This document shows, piece after piece, positions 59,687 through 64,000 of a stretch of 64,000 nucleotides of DNA; the first letter of the stretch is position 1, and each line of letters starts with the position of its first letter. The stretch is taken from positions 2,208,501-2,272,500 of the forward strand of contig CP030158.1 of assembly GCA_003285105.1 (NCBI GenBank), in the 5' to 3' direction. The notes under the pieces are model-generated. The model was not told where the DNA came from, searched no databases, and worked only from the letters and a program-made list of their open reading frames with translations. Source of the DNA: Roseithermus sacchariphilus (GTDB lineage Bacteria; Bacteroidota; Rhodothermia; Rhodothermales; MEBIC09517). Position numbers and translations under genes: made by a program.

Positions 59687-62047
59687 ATGCAGCTTGTTGA
59701 TTTGTCGCATTCTCGGAGGTGGCTCGTAGCGGTGGCCATGCTGCTGCTGGCGATGGGCTGGGCCGATACCGCCCGCGCACAGTATGACTTCCGCTGGCTG
59801 GCCGTCGGGGACTTCCAGCACCGCTACAACGGGGGCCTCGGGCAGCCGGAGATCTATGACCCCTTCCCCATGATGGTCTGGCCGGGCATTCGCAACATGG
59901 CGCCCGGCGGGGTCTCCTACATGCACGTGATCGGCTACTGGATCAGCGTGGCCAACCACACCGACGAACAGGGCAACTTCTGGGAAGTCCGTACCTCCCA
60001 CAGCGGCCCCCGCGCCCTCGGCGTCGGCGAGTTCTATCAGACGGACATGCGGCTCGTCAGCCAGTTCGACTGGCCGCTGAAGACCGTCGACGGCGCTGAA
60101 ACCTTCCAGGTCCCCATCGTGGTCGATGCCGTGGAGAACATCCTGGGTCCCAACGGCCCCGATCAGATGCTGATCAACAAGGTCAACACGTCGGTCGGGA
60201 TCAGCGTGGAACAGCGGTCGATCCAGTTCTCCAACCAGTTCCACGACGACTATCACATCACGGAATTCCGGTTCGTCAACACCGGCAACGTGGACGGGGA
60301 CCCGGAAATCGAGCTGGAGGGGCAGACGGCCGAGGACGTGTACTTCTCCTTCATCCGCCGGCCCAAGACGAGTGCCTCGTCCACCGCCTGGGACAACTCC
60401 ATGGGCGATGCCGCCTGGGGTGCCATCAACCAGACCGACATCATCGGCAACGGGGAGCATGATTATGGCTTGCCCGAGGACTGGCGTGGGATGTTCACCT
60501 GGCTCGAACACGGTCCGGCGAAGACGGAGTACAGCACCATCGGCGGCCCGATGTGGGTGCCGGGCTCCTGGTGGTATGCCCTGCAGGAAGACACGACCGG
60601 GCGTCTCGGTGCTGCGGCCATGCACGGCGAGTTCATCCTCCATGCCGATGGCGAGCCCCACGCGCCCGACCCCGAGGGCCTCGGCGGCTTCTCGCAGCCG
60701 GATGACATCACGCAGCCCAAGCTGATGACCTACATGCACTCGGACGACTCGGACCTGACCGGGAACAGCAACCACAACAACCTCCCGCTGATGATCGAGG
60801 AGCGCGAGTGGATCGAGCGCGGCGTGGAAACCCGGGCGACGAACATGCCCAACGAGTGGTTGAACCCGGATACCCCGGATCGTACGGTGCCCGCTCAACC
60901 GTTCCTGGCCTTCCCGCTGGATCCGGGCGAGGAGCTGGACTTCGTCAAGCACTTCGCGACCACAGCCGACCCGGCCATGCCGCTGGGCAGCTGGAGCTAT
61001 GCCAACAACTTCGGCCCCTACACCATGGAGCCCGGCGAAGAGGTGCGGATCGTCATCGTCGACGGCGTGGCCGGCTTGAGTGACGAACTGGCCGAGGAGC
61101 TGGGCCAGTGGTACCGCCGCAAGATCCGCTGGGAGGGTATGAGCCGCGACGAGGCCGGGGCGCTGCTCTTCAGCTGGAACCCCCGGACCAATCAGACCTG
61201 CACCGACCAGGATGCGCCGGACGCCCCGGACACCGACGGCTGCATCAGTCTGACGAAAGACCAGTGGGTGATGACCTCGCGGGATTCCCTGTTCCAGCTG
61301 ATCCGCCGGGCCAAGGCGGCCTTCGAGAACGGGTATCAGGTCACGGCGCCCCCGCGCCCCCCGAGCAGCTTCAGCGTGACCTCCGGCACCGACCAGATCA
61401 CCATCGAGTGGACGCCCACCGAGGTGCCTGAAGGCGGCTGGGAGCTGTACCGGGCGCAGAACCGGTTCCAGGGCATCCCTGCGCCGAACGAGGAGGAGAA
61501 GTACGTCTGCATCGCCGGGTGCCCCGGCACCCCGGAGCTGCCGCCGACGGCCACCCGGTTCGAGGACACGAACGCGCGGCCCAACGTGCAGTACTTCTAC
61601 TACCTGCAGGCCGTGGGCGCTCCTCAACCCGATGACCCCCTGGCCATCAACGGCACACCGGGCGGCGTTCGCCTGAAGAGCAGCCGGTACTATGCCCAGA
61701 CCTACGATGCGGCCCGGCTCCTCATCCCGCCGGGAGAATCCATGGATGCCATCCGCGTCGTGCCCAACCCGGTCAACCTCGGGGCCGACCAGGGGCTGCG
61801 CTGGCCCGGTGACATCGGCCGTAACCAGGTGACCTTCTGGAATATCCCCGGCCAGTGTACGATCCGCATCTACACCGAGCTGGGCGAGCTGGTGCGCGTC
61901 ATCGAGCACACGAGCGGAAGTGGCGTCGAAAACTGGAACCTTACGACCGACTCCAACCAGCGGATCGTCAGTGGGATCTACCTCGCGGTGATCACCAACA
62001 ACGATACCGGCGAGGAGGTCATCAAGAAGTTCCTGGTCATCCGTTAG
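59687..62047 (+). CDS. Secreted protein with fibronectin-like segment and T9SS-type C-terminal domain
   Basis: This 786-residue exported protein starts at the ATG at 59687, after an AGAGG ribosome site; a signal peptide (about 1-36, ending ARAQ) follows. Most of the protein (about 37-560) is unlike any family I can name: Trp/Tyr/Asn-rich, with DFRWLAVGDFQHRYNGG at the mature N-terminus. Residues about 560-660 look like a fibronectin type III module (PSSFSVTSGTDQITIEWTPTEVPEGGW read in parts). The end (IRVVPNPVN .. VTFWNIPGQCTIRIYTELGELVR .. SGIYLAVITNN) resembles the T9SS sorting domain. It lies between a TonB receptor and a PorV/PorQ-like gene. Function unknown; likely surface-exposed. Confidence 0.8.
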   Translation: MQLVDLSHSRRWLVAVAMLLLAMGWADTARAQYDFRWLAVGDFQHRYNGGLGQPEIYDPFPMMVWPGIRNMAPGGVSYMHVIGYWISVANHTDEQGNFWEVRTSHSGPRALGVGEFYQTDMRLVSQFDWPLKTVDGAETFQVPIVVDAVENILGPNGPDQMLINKVNTSVGISVEQRSIQFSNQFHDDYHITEFRFVNTGNVDGDPEIELEGQTAEDVYFSFIRRPKTSASSTAWDNSMGDAAWGAINQTDIIGNGEHDYGLPEDWRGMFTWLEHGPAKTEYSTIGGPMWVPGSWWYALQEDTTGRLGAAAMHGEFILHADGEPHAPDPEGLGGFSQPDDITQPKLMTYMHSDDSDLTGNSNHNNLPLMIEEREWIERGVETRATNMPNEWLNPDTPDRTVPAQPFLAFPLDPGEELDFVKHFATTADPAMPLGSWSYANNFGPYTMEPGEEVRIVIVDGVAGLSDELAEELGQWYRRKIRWEGMSRDEAGALLFSWNPRTNQTCTDQDAPDAPDTDGCISLTKDQWVMTSRDSLFQLIRRAKAAFENGYQVTAPPRPPSSFSVTSGTDQITIEWTPTEVPEGGWELYRAQNRFQGIPAPNEEEKYVCIAGCPGTPELPPTATRFEDTNARPNVQYFYYLQAVGAPQPDDPLAINGTPGGVRLKSSRYYAQTYDAARLLIPPGESMDAIRVVPNPVNLGADQGLRWPGDIGRNQVTFWNIPGQCTIRIYTELGELVRVIEHTSGSGVENWNLTTDSNQRIVSGIYLAVITNNDTGEEVIKKFLVIR

Positions 62048-62060
62048 AAACGCCGGAGTG

Positions 62061-62086
62061 CGCCGGGTCGGCCCTCCGGCCCGGCG
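62061..62086 (+). terminator. Hairpin before the PorV/PorQ-like gene
   Basis: CGCCGGG (62061-62067) and CCCGGCG (62080-62086) form a 7-bp stem; the loop can extend it with TCGG/CCGG. It is followed by C-rich sequence, not Ts. Confidence 0.4.
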
Positions 62087-62140
62087 CCCCCCCCGGCGGG
62101 TTCGATGCTATTTCCGGTGCTTACAACCGAGGGTATCCCA

Positions 62141-63184
62141 ATGAAGCTTAATACAACGATTGCCCTGTTCCTCGTGGCACTGCTCGTGGTGCCGCCTGCC
62201 CTGGCTCAGGAAGCCGAAGACCCCGGATTCCAGGACACCGACGTCGAAAAGTCGGCCCAGACAGGCTTCAAGTTCCTCTCGCTGTCGCTGGATCCACACG
62301 CCTCGGCCATGGCCGGAGCGCTCACGGCGCAGGACGTGGGGAGCTCGGTCGGGATGTTCTACAACCCGGCCACCATGGCGAACATGGAGGGTACGGTGGA
62401 CGTCGCCGTCATGCAGACGCAGTTCATCGCGGACATCAACTACAACGCCGGCAGCATTGCTTTCCGTCCGGCCAGCGGCCGCTTCGGCGTCTTCGGCCTC
62501 TCGGTGGTGGCCGTGGATTACGGCGAGTTCCAGGAAACCATCTACGACCCGAACACCACCTACCGCGACCTCGGGACGTTCAGCCCCACCGCCCTGGCCG
62601 TCGGGCTGGGCTATGCCCGGGCGCTCTCCGACCGCTTCGCCATCGGCGGTAACGTGAAGTACGCCCTGCAGGACCTCGGCACCTTCGCCGTGGGCACGAC
62701 CGAGGGGGGCAGCCTGACCTCCAAGGACTACTCCAAGGCCACGGCGGCGTTCGACTTCGGGGTGCTCTACAAGACGGGCTTCGAGAGCATGAACTTCGCC
62801 ATGAGCGTGCGCAACTTCTCCCCGGAGCTGCGCTACGAACAGGAGAGCTTCGAGCTGCCGCTGACCTTCCGCATCGGCGTGTCGATGGACATGATCGACC
62901 TGACCAGCATGGACCCGAACATGCACTCCTTCGTGTTGGCCATCGATGCCGAGCGGCCCCGCGACTTCGCCGAGCAACTCAAGATCGGCGGTGAGTACAA
63001 GCTCATGAACATTCTGGCGCTGCGGGCAGGGTATGTGTTCCCGACGGATACGGAAGGGGTCAACCTGGGCGTCGGGTTGCAGCATCAGTTGAACAGCGGC
63101 TTCGGCTTTGCCTTCAACTATGCCTATACCACGTACGACGTCTTCGATGCGGTTCACCGGATCGGCATCCAGCTCTCGCTGTAA
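62141..63184 (+). CDS. PorV/PorQ-family outer-membrane beta-barrel protein
   Basis: The 347-residue protein has a signal peptide (MKLNTTIALFLVALLVVPPALA, start ATG at 62141) and a barrel of about 14 strands. The mature N-terminus (SAQTGFKFLSLSLDPHASAMAGALTAQDVGSSVGMFYNPATMANM, recognised by the pieces GFKFLSLSLDPHASAMAGA and FYNPATMANM) is the signature of the PorV/PorQ family, FadL-like proteins of the T9SS that shuttle cargo or attach surface lipopolysaccharide. It follows the sorting-domain protein by 93 bp. Whether it is a general T9SS part or a dedicated partner of the neighbouring surface protein cannot be told. An upstream in-frame start at 62105 would put the signal internally. Confidence 0.88.
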   Translation: MKLNTTIALFLVALLVVPPALAQEAEDPGFQDTDVEKSAQTGFKFLSLSLDPHASAMAGALTAQDVGSSVGMFYNPATMANMEGTVDVAVMQTQFIADINYNAGSIAFRPASGRFGVFGLSVVAVDYGEFQETIYDPNTTYRDLGTFSPTALAVGLGYARALSDRFAIGGNVKYALQDLGTFAVGTTEGGSLTSKDYSKATAAFDFGVLYKTGFESMNFAMSVRNFSPELRYEQESFELPLTFRIGVSMDMIDLTSMDPNMHSFVLAIDAERPRDFAEQLKIGGEYKLMNILALRAGYVFPTDTEGVNLGVGLQHQLNSGFGFAFNYAYTTYDVFDAVHRIGIQLSL

Positions 63185-63213
63185 GATCGTCCGTCTGTGT
63201 GTTGGTTCTGGGT

Positions 63214-63248
63214 CAATCCACCGCCGCCTGCGGGCGTGCGGTGGATTG
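63214..63248 (+). terminator. Terminator after the PorV/PorQ-like gene
   Basis: CAATCCACCGC (63214-63224) and GCGGTGGATTG (63238-63248) form a perfect 11-bp stem; the loop contains a further CGCC/GGCG pairing. It is followed by GCGTTCT. It closes the TonB-receptor operon. Confidence 0.65.
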
Positions 63249-63269
63249 GCGTTCTAGGGGGTGTCGCAT

Positions 63270-64000
63270 ATGGTGGGCCGCTGGCCTTGGAACTGGAACG
63301 GGCTCGGTATCCTGGTCCTGCTGGGGCTGGTGGGCTGTGGAGGCTCGGAGCCCGTGGAGCCGGTGGAGCCGGCGGCGGACGTCGTCGCCCGGAGTGAAGG
63401 CACCCGCGCCATGGTGCAGGACCTGGAGCGGCTCTATCGGGAGACGCAGGCGGACGCGCTGGGCTACTATTACATGAACCTGGAGCATGCGGCGCGCATC
63501 CGCGAGCAGGCCGGCGGCCGGTTGGACGACATGCCGCCGGCGATGCGCCGGGCGTATGCGGTGGCGTTGCTCAACGGCGGGGATACCGCCGCCGCCATCG
63601 AGCAGATCGAGGCCCTCCTCCGCGAGAGGGGGGAGGAGGATGCGCTCCGCTCCCGGGACGGGCGGGATCTGCTCGCGCTGCAGGCCATCGCCTACCTGCG
63701 GCTCGGCGAACAGCAGAACTGCATCGCGCACCCCACGGCCGATGCCTGCATCCTCCCCCTTCGGGCATCGGCCATCCATCGGTGGCCCGAGGGTTCGCGC
63801 CGTGCCATCGACCTCTACACCCGGCTGCTCCGCCGCTACCGTACCGACTACGCATCGCGCTGGCTGCTCAACGTGGCGTATATGACCCTGGGCCGCTACC
63901 CGGACGACGTGCCGCCGGACCTGCTCATCCCCGGCCTGACGGCCGACACGTCCCGGGGCGTTCCGCGCTTTCCCAACGTGGCCGGGGCGCTCGGCGTGGA
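63270..64000 (+). CDS. TPR-like lipoprotein, N-terminal part of a probable CRTAC1/UnbV-type protein (runs off the window)
   Basis: An open frame runs from the ATG at 63270 to the end of the window (243 codons). It begins with a lipoprotein signal (GLGILVLLGLVGC, Cys at residue 23) and a Glu/Pro linker. Residues about 45-200 form helical repeats with TPR character (AYAVALLNGGDTAAAIEQIEALL, LLALQAIAYLRLGEQQNC, AIDLYTRLLRRYRTDYASRWLLNVAYMTLGRYPDD in pieces), including the Cys pair QNC..DAC. The last residues, VPRFPNVAGALGV, are how the FG-GAP part of CRTAC1/ASPIC-UnbV-type proteins usually begins, so a beta-propeller probably follows outside the window (inference). Part of it is like the haem FG-GAP protein at 45354, but the two are not the same family. 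Confidence 0.78.
   Translation, partial: MVGRWPWNWNGLGILVLLGLVGCGGSEPVEPVEPAADVVARSEGTRAMVQDLERLYRETQADALGYYYMNLEHAARIREQAGGRLDDMPPAMRRAYAVALLNGGDTAAAIEQIEALLRERGEEDALRSRDGRDLLALQAIAYLRLGEQQNCIAHPTADACILPLRASAIHRWPEGSRRAIDLYTRLLRRYRTDYASRWLLNVAYMTLGRYPDDVPPDLLIPGLTADTSRGVPRFPNVAGALGV

Overview
The window is GC-rich, densely coded DNA from a polysaccharide-degrading member of the Bacteroidota/Rhodothermota group. The evidence is a SusC/SusD pair, several TonB-dependent receptors with N-terminal carboxypeptidase-like domains, lipoprotein signals, and type IX secretion (T9SS) C-terminal sorting domains with the YPNPFNP signature. The set GH26 mannanase, cellobiose 2-epimerase, GH130 phosphorylase and GH10 xylanase resembles Rhodothermus-type genomes. 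The exact taxon is an inference.

Layout. 1-3.7 kb: end of a SusC gene, a SusD gene and a small lipoprotein. 4.1-20.2 kb: a beta-mannan locus. It has a divergent ROK regulator, a TonB receptor, a secreted beta-helix protein, an SSS symporter, GH130 mannosyl-glucose phosphorylase, cellobiose 2-epimerase, GH26 and a multidomain GH5. 20.2-23.2 kb: on the minus strand, an exported RraA-like protein and a GH9 cellulase. 23.2-23.7 kb: a gene-free block of two 14-bp tandem arrays and palindromes. 23.7-28.1 kb: PadR, ModA, ModB, an aminotransferase and an omega-amidase-like hydrolase. 28.2-32.4 kb: MscS, a membrane-anchored protein, a heavy-metal P-type ATPase and a 75-aa orphan.

32.6-45.3 kb is a glucuronoxylan locus: a CE15-SGNH esterase fusion, an SDR of the mannonate oxidoreductase type, GH67 alpha-glucuronidase, a glucarate-dehydratase-like enolase, an FCD-type GntR regulator, GH3, a GPH-type sugar symporter and GH10. 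45.4-55.6 kb (minus strand) is a probable xyloglucan operon: TonB receptor, two tandem DUF4249-like lipoproteins, GH31 alpha-xylosidase, GH44 and a haem-binding FG-GAP lipoprotein. 56.3-64 kb: a large TonB receptor, a secreted sorting-domain protein, a PorV/PorQ-like beta-barrel and the start of a TPR lipoprotein that looks like a CRTAC1/UnbV-family protein.

The glycan loci follow one logic: surface hydrolases cut the polymer, TonB receptors import oligosaccharides, inner-membrane symporters carry them across, and cytoplasmic enzymes (GH130, epimerase, GH3, uronate enzymes) finish the job. A recurring TTGAnA-N17-TAnnnT promoter pattern sits in most of the divergent intergenic regions. The most unusual items are the DUF4249/TonB xyloglucan operon with a c-type haem lipoprotein, the esterase fusion, the beta-helix protein in the mannan locus, the symmetric divergent promoter at 55.8 kb, and a truncated sorting-domain remnant near 4 kb.
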